From Glebionis coronaria (taxonomy: Eukaryota; Streptophyta; Magnoliopsida; Asterales; Asteraceae), in NCBI GenBank assembly GCA_025667525.1, contig CM046876.1:536350038-536414037 (forward strand): a DNA stretch of 64,000 nucleotides, read 5' to 3'. The position numbers and the translations under genes are program-made. This document shows, piece after piece, positions 1-10,300 of this stretch (positions are counted from its first letter, which is position 1; every line of letters starts with the position of its first letter). The notes beneath the pieces were generated by a model. That model worked only from the letters and a program-made list of their open reading frames with translations. It searched no databases and was not told the DNA's origin.

Positions 1-878
1 AAAAGGAACGTACCACTTTTGTCTAAGCTTTGGAGCTTTGAATTTATACCTCATGTTAAACAAGAGAACTTTATCTCTTTTCTTGAATTCTTTTCTTATT
101 CGAAGTTTCTTGTCATGATAAGCTTTGGTACGTGCTTTATAGAGTTTGGAATTCTCATAGGCTTGGAGCCTTAATTCATCGAGTTCATGCAATTGCAAGA
201 ATCGGTTTTCTCCGACGACCTTGAGATCGAGATTACAGCTTCTCGGTGTCCAATAAGCACGATGCTCTATTTCGAAGAGCAAATGGCACGTTTTACCGTA
301 CAACAAACGATAAGGTGTTGTGCCAATTGGCGTTTTGTAAGCTGTTCGGAATGCCCACAGAGCGTCGTCAAGTTTCCTTGACCAAACAGAAGGATTGTCC
401 TTAACCGTTTTCTCGGGTATTCGTTTTAAGGCTCTGTTGGTATTTTCAACTTGTCCACTCGTTCATGGATGATAAGCAGTGGGAAAGCGATGGGTTACTC
501 CATAGCGCTTTAAGATCTTATCCATTCGCTTATTACAAAAATGGGATCCTCGATCGCTAATTAAAGCTTTCGGCATTCCATAACAAGAGAAAAGCTTTTT
601 TAGAAATTCGATTACGTCTCGGGCATCATTTGTGGGTAAAGCCTCGGCTTCTGCCCATTTGGACATGTAATCAATAGCGACTAAGATATATTCGAACTTA
701 CGGGATTTGGGAAAGGGTCCAATGAAATCAATTCCCCATATGTCAAATATTTCGCTAACTTGGATGTTGTTTTGAGGCATCTCATCTCTTCGTGAGAGGC
801 TACTGGTATGTTGGCAAGCATCAGAATATTGGACTAAAGTATGAGCCTCCTTAAAGAGTGTTGGCCAATAAAAACCAG
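1..878 (-). pseudogene. Athila-0 integrase, core and C-terminal part
   Basis: The minus strand encodes the Athila integrase core. The first catalytic Asp is in [11 protein letters not shown] and the second in LISDRGSHF; the Glu in a [15 protein letters not shown] stretch follows below position 463. At 463-465 the expected Gln codon of YHPQTSGQ is TGA, which breaks the frame. The same frame then continues to the window edge with recognisable integrase C-terminal sequence (LLYGKTCHL, a LFNMRYKF-like stretch). At 878 it stops abruptly at the Gypsy-1 insertion inside GFYWP; the residues just before it lie at 24443-24541. Non-functional remnant; the stop fits a C-to-T decay change. Confidence 0.88.
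874..878. repeat. Target-site duplication ACCAG of Gypsy-1
   Basis: ACCAG at 874-878 is repeated exactly at 24438-24442, directly outside the TG...CA ends of Gypsy-1. A perfect 5-bp duplication shows a single integration event and fixes the element limits. Confidence 0.93.
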
Positions 879-2189
879 TGTAACACCCCACTTTCATAAG
901 TAGACCGTTACATGATAATTATGGCGTGTCATCAAAGCATTCAAGATAATATGTCTTAAAACATACATGACCAAAAAGAAAACCAGAATCAAACATCGGC
1001 CCCCAAACATAAGCTCAAAAACATGCATAAAGTAAATTAAGTGGAAGGACAAAATGAGTGTCCAAGCAAGCAAAAATATATGAAGTGCAAAAGGAAGAGA
1101 AGTCTAAGGTAGCCCCCATCCTATGCACGTACTCTTAATAGCTTACGGCTGTCCTTGGGTACCTGCCGTATGGGACATTTAAAGGAAAATACGACTGAGC
1201 AATACGCTCAGTGAACGTATATAATGACATGATAAGAATAAATGAAACATAAGTAAAAGACATGAAATGAAGTGGAATATATATAAGTCCTGGAAAACCT
1301 GGAACATGTTTTATAAACTGGTTTATATCTGAAAAGTCTGATGTTTATGTTTATGTTTATACTGAAAAGTCTTATGATCATGCATGTAAAGTAATTTAAA
1401 TGCCAATGAGCTCATATAGGTCATGATATATATCAACGTGCATGAATACATAGAGGGGTGATCTCGTCATGCAATTAGAGGGGTGACCTCTAATTATATA
1501 AGTCTGGGTGGAGGGATCAGCTCCAATGTGATGGATGTAGAGCACACACCACAGTCACCGTGCAAATCTGTAAAACATGTACTAGGATGCACCCATTCGC
1601 CCCACATGATAATAATAATAATAGCTAATAACTGAAAGGGGCGCCGCGAGAAATCACTCTCGTCGCAGAAGAGTCATAACACCGGTGCCTCAAGTGTTAT
1701 GGTTATGGTACCTCCATAACAAGGTGAACATGACATGCGTGTATATAGCTCAGGAAATTTAGAAATCATAGCATGGTAATTACTGAAAAGTTTAATGACA
1801 TGTAACTACTGGGGAAAACAGATGGCAGCAAACGGGGAATACTAATCATACATAGAACAGGAATGTCGTTACTAAAGGACGGATTATCCGTACCTTATGT
1901 CCAGTAACGAAATGAAGATGAAAGGCAGAAAGTAATCTACTCCGACTTCGTGAGTGCTACATAATAAATGACGTGAATGAGATGTGTATTCATGTATAAC
2001 TGACTGATTCTTAGTTTACTTTACTCGTTCTTGACTTGTTTTACTTGTTCTTGACTTGTTTTACATGTTCTTGACTTGTTTTACATGTTCTTGATCTGTT
2101 TTACTGTTTCATGTTTTATCATGTATTTCTTAGTGTTTCATGTTTTCTTGATTAACGTATTACGTGTTTCATGTGTTACTATGTTTCAT

Positions 2190-2440
2190 AATAAGTAACT
2201 TTCTAAAAATAACAGGTTTCCATATATAGCAACTTTTCAAAAATAGCAAGTTTCCATAAATAGTAAGTTTCCAAAAATAGAAGGTTTCCATAATTAGTAA
2301 GTTTCCAAAAATAGAAAGTTTCCATAAATAGTATGTTTTCGTAAATAGTATGTTTCCATAATTAGCATATTTCCATAAATAGCATGTTTCCATAATTAGT
2401 ATGTTTCTATAAATAGCATGTTTCCATAAATAGTAATAAG
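2190..2440. repeat. LTR minisatellite, TTTCCATAAATAGYAWG-like units
   Basis: About a dozen imperfect 17-21 bp units alternate between forms such as AGTTTCCAAAAATAG and TGTTTCCATAAATAGCA. The block recurs in the sister LTR (about 22590-22910). As its complement (GGAAACTTTCTATTTTT) it recurs in the Gypsy-2 LTRs (26165-26320, 43865-44010), so it is an old family character. Confidence 0.85.
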
Positions 2441-2959
2441 CTTGTTTAATAAGCATGTGATATAAGCTAAAGCTTAATAAATATATTTTATAAGTCATGG
2501 TTTATAAAATATCATAATATAGTAAAGTTTGTTAATAATAAATACTTTAGTTTAACATAAAAATTATTAATTAATAGTATAATACTTGATTTATAAATGA
2601 TTATTAATTAATAATATAAATTGATCTTATATTAATAATACTTTACCATAACTTGATATTGTATAATTAAATTAAAGTAAGATATTAATTTAATTAAACC
2701 ATGGTTATCATGTAGTTAAATAATTATACTAAGTCCTTTATTAAATTAATTAAATGTAGCATGTAATTTATCATGAATAATTATATAACATAATTACTAA
2801 AAGTCTAAGGTTAATTAATAAAATGGACCATGTTAATCTTCATGAATAATTAGCCAAATAATTATATCCTAAGTTGTAATTGATTTAATTAACAATAACA
2901 TGATTAATTTAATGTAACTAATTAAATTAATATAATTAATTTAGCAAAACTAATATCCA

Positions 2960-3330
2960 AACACACCCTTGTGTGTCTCGTGTGTACCTGAGCCCCGAAC
3001 CGAGCCCTCACCGAGACCCCATGGTCTCGGTTTGATCGAACCACCAAACACCACCACCACAGTCGCTACGGTTGTGGTTGCCGCCGCCTGCCCAAAGCAG
3101 CCAACGGCCTAGCCGGGCTCTCACTGCAGCGCCACAACCTCCCACCAAGAGGTTACTGCTCTCGGTAGCCACTGTTTAACCAAACGCACCCCCGTTGGGG
3201 TTTTTGGTGTTGCGACCCGCCTGAACAAAGTAGCCACTGCCCCTTTATAGGGTGCGGCTGGCCGATCATAAGCCACACACCGAGACCTTTATGGTCTCAG
3301 TTCTCATGACAACCCGAACCAAAACCCGGT
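2960..3330. promoter_or_regulatory. GC-rich hairpin block in the Gypsy-1 LTR
   Basis: In an otherwise AT-rich LTR this block contains CCGAGACC-CCAT-GGTCTCGG (3011-3030), a hairpin with perfect 8-bp arms, and a second GAGACC...GGTCTC hairpin near 3281-3298. The counterpart in the right LTR (23450-23790) keeps the first arm pairing through a paired change on both sides. Whether it acts in RNA or DNA is unknown. Confidence 0.6.
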
Positions 3331-3964
3331 TTAGACTTGTTTTTAATACATGTTTTTAATCATTGACTCATGTTTTCTTGTTATTAACTAAATAGATCCA
3401 TGAATTAATAAAAATAATGAAAGATTAAGGATTTAGAGATACCAAACGTGCAATGATTTGGGATTGATGAACCGAACAATACCCGTGATAATTGAAGATC
3501 AAAACTTGGTTTTCTTCCTTCTTTTTCCTTTGTGTATCCAGCGGCCAAAGAGAGACAAAGAGGTCTAGGGTTTTTATTTTTCTTGTTAAAACTTGTAAAT
3601 GAAATCTCCTGGTATGTTTTGTTTACTAATTAAATTGTTAAACGGACCGGGCCATGTGCCCTTTCTTTCTCTCTTGTAACCGGTCAAAACAAACACCCTT
3701 TATATACTTTTCATTTTTCATGTTTTAATAAATCCCGTGTATTATTATTCGTGACGTGTGTTCGTGTTTTATATTCGTGTTTATCCTTGCCATGTATTAT
3801 TTATCATACGTAAATACTTGTAAATAATAAATAATAATATACGCAATATTGGAGTTACTCATTAAATATTCATGATACGTGTCGTGTATTAATTAATTAT
3901 AAAGTTTTAATTAATTCGTGTTTTCGTGCATTTAATGCTTCTTGTATTTTATGCGGGTTTTACA

Positions 3965-3979
3965 ACTCTCCCCCCTTTA
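3965..3979 (-). promoter_or_regulatory. Gypsy-1 polypurine tract
   Basis: On the minus strand a run of the form AAAGGGGGGAGAGT directly abuts the left LTR. It is the expected plus-strand primer of an LTR retrotransposon and confirms minus orientation. Gypsy-2 has the matching tract at 42209-42221. Confidence 0.85.
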
Positions 3980-4129
3980 AAAAGAATAATTCGTCCTTAA
4001 ATTAGGAACGTGGTATGGCTGAAAGAACATAGACATAACATGGCTAAAGAGAACATGGAACGTGATGTGGCTGAAAAGAACATATCCGGATCATGGAATG
4101 GAATGAGGATAAAAAATCCAGATGGACTC

Positions 4130-5061
4130 CTCCGTTCCTAAGTGGCTTCCCGCTCGGGATGGTTCCTCTCAAAGGATCTTGACGGAAAGCATAAACTTGG
4201 TCTTCATGACCCTGTCTTGACGATACAGAAAAGTTTCTGGTCCCTCAACGTAAGATAGATTCTCACAAATCTGATTGAGTGGATTAGAAATAACGTGAAG
4301 ACGATACACGAAATGATACGATACGCAATAACATGAAAAGAATGATATTAGTAATATCCGAGCAATGATACGAGAGACATATTGTGTACATAGTACGTAA
4401 ACAATTGTGAACGTGATACGCGAACAATTGTGAACGTGATCTATGGACATATGATGAATGTAATATGAAAAACGTAGGGTGAACGTGATACGTGAAACAT
4501 ATCATGATCGTGATACGTGAAACATATCGTGTATAGGATCTGTGAAACATATCGTGAACGTGATATGTGAACATATGATGAATGACAAATGAACGTGTGA
4601 TAACGGAGGAGGTAACTCCCAATGATACAATATGAGATGTGAAATCTGACGTGAAACGTCAGTCTGAGGATGGAAAGTTGTGGTAAACTTGAGTCTGGTC
4701 TCCCAAGTCTTCCGCAACCCCTTTCCAGAACGAAATGTGAAATGTAAATCATGAGATAGAATACGATCATGAACGTGAACAATGTCATGAACGTGAATGT
4801 GAAAAGCAAATCGTGAAATGGAACAAGGATGTGAATGCTTACAAGGTTATGATCGCGAACGTGAGACGTAACTGCGAATGTCAACGTAAACGTGAACGTG
4901 AACGTAAATTTTCTATCTGCTATGATTGTTGACGGAACACTGTGAAATCGTACGATCTCTAATTGAAAGATCCTTATCAACTGGTTAACTACATAATAAT
5001 TACGGATAGGAAGGTACTTTGTAGACTTGGTCAACGATTGACACGACCTAGGTAGCCTCAT
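4130..5061 (-). pseudogene. Gypsy-1 integrase and chromodomain remnants
   Basis: Near 4140-4250 the minus strand shows the tail of a chromovirus chromodomain (a PEREATWE-like motif after RQDRVMKTK), matching the Gypsy-2 ending at 41904-42146. Near 4640-4730 a TTFHPQTD motif marks the integrase core just before its catalytic Glu. Between and around them the coding sequence has been replaced by GTGATACGTGAAACATATC-like repeats. No catalytic unit survives. Confidence 0.7.
4320..4900. repeat. Imperfect CGTGA/ACATATC tandem repeats
   Basis: Units such as GAACGTGATACGTGAAACAT recur with a spacing of about 24-36 bp from roughly 4330 to 4600. They give way to shorter CGTGAACGTGAA runs up to 4900. 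The repeats have invaded the integrase gene and produce spurious open frames rich in His, Val and Tyr. They are specific to Gypsy-1; Gypsy-2 does not have them at this place. Confidence 0.7.
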
Positions 5062-5588
5062 GCTTCCTCTAAGTCTGTGGTAGTCCTGTAGAAAAAGCCA
5101 TGGAGATCTTGTTCACTTACATTTAGAAAATTATAATGATTGAAATAAACTACTAACATGTTGGCGTTCTATCTTAACCTGTTGGTATGTCAGGCATTAA
5201 GATATGAACGTAACTGCATCTTGTTTCACCGCTCCACCGAAATGTGGTTTTGAGATCATGATACCTCCTCGTAGAACCTAGGTGCATAAACGTTATAAAA
5301 ACTATGAGTCTCGGTAAATTAGACCTCTCTTAGCGTAGGATCCCCTATAACACATAATTTAGTGTGGGATTCTCTGTTTTACGCGTAAGCTTGGTCATGG
5401 TAAACTAACCGTGAGAAACAACATGATTCAGAGTGACACCATAATCAACCAAAATTCATACTTGAAGAATTCAGTGTGGAATTTCTTCTGTCGTAGAACT
5501 TGTAACATAATGCGAAGATGGTCTTCGTGCTCTTCTCTAAACTTAGAGAAGATCAGAATGTTAGCAAAGAACATAACGACGAACTTGT

Positions 5589-6400
5589 CTAAGAATTCAT
5601 GGAAATTCGATTTATCAAGTCCATAATTACAGCTGGGGCATTCGTGAGACCAAAAGGCATAAACACAAATTCATAATGACCATAACGTGTGCGAAAAGCA
5701 GTCTTGGAAATGTCCTGCTCTTTCACTCGAAACTGTTGGTATTCTGATCGTAAATCGATCTTGTAAAAGTGCTTAGCACTCTGAAGTCGATCAAACACGT
5801 CATCAATACATGGAGGAGGATAACGGTTACGAATGGTGATTTGTTTAAATTTACGGTAGTCGATACATAATCTCATGCTACCGTCCTCTTTTAATAACAG
5901 AATCGGTGCACCCCATGGTGATACACTCGGCGAATAAACCTTGTTCTAACAATTCTTGCAGTTGATCCTCCAACTCTTTTAGCTCAAGGAATCCATGCGA
6001 TAAATAGCCTTGGAGACTTGTTCTGCTCCCGAAACATGCTCGATGTTAAACACCACCTGGCGAATAAGAAGTATACTCGGAAGTTCTTCTGGGAATACAT
6101 CCAGAAACTCAAAACAAAGGCTGATCATGGATTTTAGAACTTCAGAAATCGCGTCATAAATAGTAACTAGAAAATTTTCGTAGCCATGGGATAATAAAGC
6201 ACGTGCTTGTAAAGCGGAAATAATTTGTACAGATCTTCCTTGTAGGGGACCATGATGAATGTATTCAAGGGCTTGTGTATCACCGAATATGACCTGATAT
6301 GAGTGGTAGTCAATCGAAGCGTGGAGTGCTGCTAACCAGTCCAAAATTAGAATCATATTGAACTCGCACATGTCCATGGAAAGTGCGTTAGTAGAATAGA
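5589..6400 (-). pseudogene. Gypsy-1 protease-to-RT remnant
   Basis: The segment 5589-5876 encodes an RT fragment with [18 protein letters not shown] and [21 protein letters not shown]. The segment 5979-6377 encodes the stretch between protease and RT (ILDWLAALHASIDYHSYQV, ISALQARALLSHG) and closely resembles 38990-39240 of Gypsy-2. The frame is lost between them and the RT catalytic Asp-Asp motif is not preserved. Dead copy. Confidence 0.85.
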
Positions 6401-6693
6401 TCTTGTCGTCAAACTAAAAGCAATTACTTTACACACATAGGTGATACGGACGACGCCTTTTATGGACATGGATATATGTAATATGTGATCGAGAGATGAA
6501 AGTGCCATGTCAATAATTGAAGTAACGTGGCAGATCTCACTGGATGTGTTTCGCCCGTGTCATACAGAACAGACACTGCGTGTCCCACATGAACAGTACG
6601 CCAGTGATGGTACTGAAATTTTTATGGCCTGATTCATATGTGGCAGAATAGGATGGATGTACCCCTTGGAGGGTATCCTGAATTTCTCAGGGC

Positions 6694-6936
6694 CTGGTAC
6701 AGAAGATATACGTGAGTTATGTGTATTGACTCGTGTCTTGAGAAAATATACATATGACATGTGTCTTGACTGGTGTCTTGACATGTGTCTTCAGAAAATA
6801 TACGTGAGACATGTGTCTTGACTGATGTCTTGACATGTGTCTTCAGAAAATATACGTGAGACATGTATCTTGACGGATGTCTTGACATGTGTCTTCAGAA
6901 ATATACGAATATATTTGAAAGTTTTGGTCATAATGC
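6694..6936 (-). other. Gypsy-1 candidate gag intron 3, enlarged
   Basis: On the minus strand, sequence homologous to the Gypsy-2 exon before intron 3 ends at 6937. Sequence homologous to the exon after it resumes at 6693, directly after TACCAG. The space between starts GCATTATG, where Gypsy-2 has GTATTATG. It is 243 bp against 76 bp in Gypsy-2; the extra length is a 52-bp tandem repeat. GC is either a minor donor type or a decayed GT. Confidence 0.6.
6741..6896. repeat. Three 52-bp tandem repeats
   Basis: Units start at 6741, 6793 and 6845 with AGAAAATATAC and end TGACATGTGTCTTC; a partial unit precedes the array and the first bases of another follow at 6897. They lie wholly within the candidate intron 3. 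Confidence 0.92.
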
Positions 6937-8230
6937 CAAAATTGGCGGATCGGTTGGACTGCTGATCTTTGTACTTTTGGTCACGTCCATTACCGGAGTT
7001 CTTGTTGTCATTGCCATAATAGTTGCTGTCATGGTAGCGGTCACTATCGCCTTGTCTGTCAGTTTCATGACAGTCATTATCATGACCGTGATTCATGTAA
7101 CTATTCTGTTGAGTGGCCGGCTGGTATCGGTTCCCACTCATATGCCTGAAAAGACAACTGAGTGACATGTGACATTTAACTGAGATGGTAAGGACATGAA
7201 ATAGGATGGCAGCGTCTGCTGGGTGAAGTATATCTCTCGTCTGGTTGCTTCGATCTAACGCTTCCGTCTTCGTCTTGTAGAATCTCTAAGTTGTGAGCAG
7301 CATCAGCACTTGAGTAATATTGGCAAGTGGAATACGCCTGAGATGATTCAGAATCGACTAGCGAATACTCATGAAGAATGGTAAGTGAAATACACATGGA
7401 TTACGGTAAAGAGAATACACATGGAACACGGTACGTGGGGTACACATGAATGCGGTAAGTGGAGTACATATGAAATGCTATGCATGGAGTACACATGAAA
7501 TACGGTACATGGAGTACATGTGAAATACACATGAGATGATCGGTACGGTTGTCAACCATCTGACATGATTTAAAGGAGGCAAATGATTTAACGGTTTGAA
7601 GACCAATACTGAAAAGAGTAGCATGATAGCCTAGCTATTCCAGCGTAGACATAATTCTAGTTGACTAAGAAGCACAGACACATGATTAAACGAAATCGAA
7701 TAATAGCTGGCATGAAAGCATGATTAATGAAAACCAACCATGAGTATCATGAAAATAGGATGAAATGAAATTCATCAATGTCTAATCATGCAAACAAAAT
7801 CAACATAATGAAAACATAACCAACATAAGGAGGCATGAACATAATCAGCATGAGAACGAAATCAACATGAGAGTGTGAAAACATAATTTCTATAAAGGAC
7901 ATAAAAGCATAATCAACAGAGGTTTAACATTGACTGGTGTGGATGACTATCATTCAATCCAAAAATTCGAAGAAAAGAGATGTGACTAAGTATGGACGAT
8001 TATGGTTCAATCCATATTTATCAAAATTTCAAGAGAAATGTCATGTATAGAAATTAACAACATGGGACTAAGTATGGATGGCTGTGGTCCAATCCACACA
8101 ATTCAAAACTTTAATGAAAACATCAGAGTAAAGATCAACAATACTAAAAAAATATCATGACATGAAATAAAACAAACGTCGTTTTTGGAAGATCCTGGTG
8201 ACTACCCACTAGTCACAGGTCGAAACCTTG
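6937..8230 (-). pseudogene. Gypsy-1 gag remnant and leader
   Basis: Segment 6937-7145 encodes an Asn/Asp/Gly-rich gag tail (SDRYHDSNYYGNDN) homologous to the second and third exons of Gypsy-2 gag, with no intron between them. Segment 7146 to about 7233 matches Gypsy-2 intron 1: acceptor CTTTTCAG intact, donor changed from GT to AT. Upstream, about 7234-7397, is the gag core end (AAHNLEILQ). The region 7380-7540 has become a 24-27 bp minisatellite (TACACATGAAATACGGTA). From about 7560 to 8230 I see only decayed gag and leader sequence. Confidence 0.65.
7380..7540. repeat. 24-27 bp minisatellite in Gypsy-1 gag
   Basis: Six imperfect units of the form TACACATGAAATACGGTACATGGAG lie in tandem. 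They interrupt the gag sequence and are absent from the corresponding part of Gypsy-2. Confidence 0.75.
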
Positions 8231-8231
8231 G

Positions 8232-8243
8232 GCTCTGATACCA
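8232..8243 (-). promoter_or_regulatory. Gypsy-1 primer-binding site, tRNA-iMet type
   Basis: The minus strand reads TGGTATCAGAGC four bases from the right LTR. This complements the 3' end of plant initiator tRNA-Met and confirms that the right LTR is the element's 5' LTR. Confidence 0.92.
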
Positions 8244-8606
8244 TAATTGTAACACCCCACTTTGATAAGTAGACCGTTACATGATAATTATGGCGTGTAA
8301 TCAAAGCATGCAAGATAATATGTCCTAAAACATACATGACCAAAAAGAAAAACTAGAATCAAACATCGACTCCCAAACATAAGCTCAAAACATGCATAAA
8401 GTAAATGAAGTAGAAGGACAAAATGAGTGTCCAAGCAAGCATAAATATATGAAGTGCAAAAGGAAGAGAAGTCTAAGGTAGCTCACATCCTATGCACATA
8501 CTCTCAATAGCTTATGTCTGTCCTTGGGTACCTGCCGTATGGGACATGGAAAGGAAACCACGGCTGAGCAATACGCTCAGTGAACGGATATAATGACATG
8601 ATAAGA

Positions 8607-8615
8607 ATAACTTAA
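8607..8615. repeat. 9-bp target-site duplication ATAACTTAA
   Basis: ATAACTTAA at 8607-8615 recurs exactly at 21653-21661, outside the inverted ends GGGTGAAAGCT and AGCTTTCACCC. A 9-bp duplication is the hallmark of the Mutator superfamily. Confidence 0.9.
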
Positions 8616-8850
8616 GGGTGAAAGCTACAGGTACGCAATATAGTTTTTCAGAAAGATCGAAATACGTAACCAACTTTATTTCGTACTAGTATTCCCAATA
8701 TACTTTCAAATTTTGTTCAATATACGTAATATGACCGGCTAGGTGACTTGTTTGGAAGGTTTCACTTTCAAATTTTATAATTGTAGTCGCTTGACAAACT
8801 GTGGGGACTTCCAAGTTTAGTACTTAAAAATTGAGGGACTTTCACTTTCA
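8616..8850 (+). repeat. Left terminal inverted repeat of the Mutator-like element
   Basis: Begins GGGTGAAAGCTACAGGTACG. It pairs over about 230 bases with the complement of the right end, sharing ACTAGTATTTCC-like and TTTTGTTCAATATACGTAAT stretches, at an estimated 80-85% identity by eye. Confidence 0.85.
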
Positions 8851-9439
8851 AATTATTTTTTTCGAATTTTTTTTGAAATTTTTTTTTAGAAAATTAATTT
8901 TAAATAAACAAATTTTTCTAAAAAAAGCAAATTTCTATAAAAAAATTTAAAACATAAACTTTTGAAAAGAAAAAGATTTTTGAAATTTCTTTTTTAAGAA
9001 AGACAAAATTTCTAAAAATGTTTTTATTTTTGAAAAGACTTTTTTAGAAATTTTATTTTTTTCGAAATATTTATTTTTTTTTAAAAACAAAGTTTTTAAA
9101 AAAGTGTTTTCAAAAATAAAACTTTTCTAGAAATTTTGTTTTCCTTAGAAAATTAATTTTTCGAAAATTTTTTTTTCAAAAAAAATTTCCAAAAATTTAT
9201 GTTTTAAAATTATTTAATAGACATCTGTTTTTTTTTTCAAAAAAGTTGTTTTTTTAAATTAATTTTTCTAAAAAAAAATTCAAAAATTTTCGGTTTTTTT
9301 TCAAATAATGTTTTGTAAATGTAAAATAACAAATATTATAATTTTTTTTTCAAAAAACTTTTCAAAATTTCGGAAAAAATAAATATTATGATTTTTTTTT
9401 GAAAAATAGTATTTTTACTTCTACGTTTATAAGTTTACA

Positions 9440-9673
9440 CAAAAAAACATTCAAACTATATGTTGGGAAAGTAAAGGGACTAAAAGTGAAAGTCCTTAAA
9501 GGTCAAGGGACCATAATTATAAATTTTGAAAGTGAAACATGTCAAACGAGTCACTTAGGCGGTCATATTACGTATATTGAACAAAATTTGAATGTATACT
9601 GGAAATACTAGTACAAAATAAAGTTGATTACGTATTTCGGTCTTCTTGAAAAACTATATTGCGTACTTATAGC
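9440..9673 (-). repeat. Right terminal inverted repeat, cut by the Copia element
   Basis: Complement of the left repeat. Its last 13 bases are affected by the Copia insertion: ATAGC at 9669-9673 is duplicated at 21640-21644 and the tip continues to 21652. Confidence 0.85.
9669..9673. repeat. Target-site duplication ATAGC of the Copia element
   Basis: ATAGC at 9669-9673 recurs at 21640-21644, directly outside TGTTGGG...ATCAACA. Perfect 5-bp duplication. Confidence 0.95.
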
Positions 9674-10200
9674 TGTTGGGAATAAATTAAGGCCAGATCA
9701 CTTGACCACTGACAAGAACAACTCAAGCGTTGACAAGAGCAAAGTGAGCGCTGACAGCTTAAGCGTTGACAAGTTAAAGTCAAGCGTTGACAGATTGAAG
9801 ACAAGCACTGATGGAAGATATGAGCTACACGTTTATTATGTTCTAGAATACTTCTAGTAAGGATAGAAACGACAATGTATTTTCTATGTTTATCTTTACC
9901 TAGAATAGTTGATACGTAGCTTATTGTACAAGGCTTCTTAGTCTATAAAAGAAGGCCTTTAGGTTAATGTTTGTAATCAAGTTTTTCATTAAGTTTTCAT
10001 TCGTAAACATCTTTCATTGTAAGCAAGTTCGACATTGATAATCAAAGTGAAAGTTTTGTTTACATCTTGTGTTCTTGTTTAAGTATTAAATTCCGCATAA
10101 TACTTAGATTCACAAAGCATACAACAAAGGTTTCTCTACGTGTTATACTTGATCTAATCTCGTATACACAAAGCTAATCGATCTAAGTTTGGGATCAACA
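9674..10200 (+). repeat. Copia-A 5' LTR
   Basis: 527 bp, TGTTGGGAATAAA...GGGATCAACA, with a TATA box at 9944-9949. Positions 9705-9815 hold six units of the 21-bp motif, whose TGAC-like cores start at 9710, 9731, 9752, 9767, 9788 and 9809. This part is also open in the frame that reads xVDK or xADS heptads. Confidence 0.95.
9944..9949 (+). promoter_or_regulatory. LTR TATA box
   Basis: TATAAA within TCTATAAAAGAAGG, placed as a U3 core promoter should be, with about 250 bp of LTR after it for R and U5. The same sequence is in the 3' LTR. Transcription would be expected to start about 30 bp downstream. Confidence 0.7.
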
Positions 10201-10202
10201 AG

Positions 10203-10214
10203 TGGTATCAGAGC
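10203..10214 (+). promoter_or_regulatory. Copia-A primer-binding site, tRNA-iMet type
   Basis: TGGTATCAGAGC two bases after the 5' LTR, complementary to the 3' end of initiator tRNA-Met. Confidence 0.95.
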
Positions 10215-10300
10215 TTGTTGAGGAACTTTTGATCTTTGAAGAACACCAGAACGATATACGAACACCAAAACCCTAATTTTCTCAAAACCCTAAAAACATC

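Larger units (their letters stand above)
879..3964 (-). repeat. Gypsy-1 left LTR (3' LTR of the element)
   Basis: A 3.09 kb LTR running TGTAACACC...TTTTACA, repeated at 8248-24437 once the inserts are removed. It is AT-rich and contains a 17-21 bp minisatellite (2190-2440) and a GC-rich hairpin block (2960-3330). I see no gene in it; the only long open frame is minisatellite sequence. Confidence 0.92.

Noticed and set aside
2169..2498. Minus-strand open frame rich in repeated Tyr-Leu-Trp-Lys words
   Set aside because: It is a translation of the LTR minisatellite at 2190-2440, not a gene; a similar frame appears in the sister LTR for the same reason.
4169..5061. Overlapping frames with repeated HVHDMF-like words
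   Set aside because: Product of the CGTGA/ACATATC repeats that invaded the Gypsy-1 integrase; only the short TTFHPQTD and PEREATWE pieces are real homology.
6863..7165. Plus-strand open frame of about 100 codons with a strongly hydrophobic, membrane-like middle
   Set aside because: It is the antisense of the Asn/Asp-rich gag linker of Gypsy-1; codons for Asn and Asp read backwards as Val and Ile, which imitates a membrane segment.
8232..8243. tRNA-like sequences near the LTRs (also 10203, 27557, 36381, 56309)
   Set aside because: These are 12-19 bp primer-binding sites complementary to tRNA 3' ends; no cloverleaf or complete tRNA gene is present.
9705..9815. Regularly spaced repeats that [13 protein letters not shown] resemble a CRISPR array
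   Set aside because: Units are 21 bp with a degenerate 8-11 bp core, lie in LTRs and coding sequence of a plant retrotransposon, and have no repeat-spacer structure.
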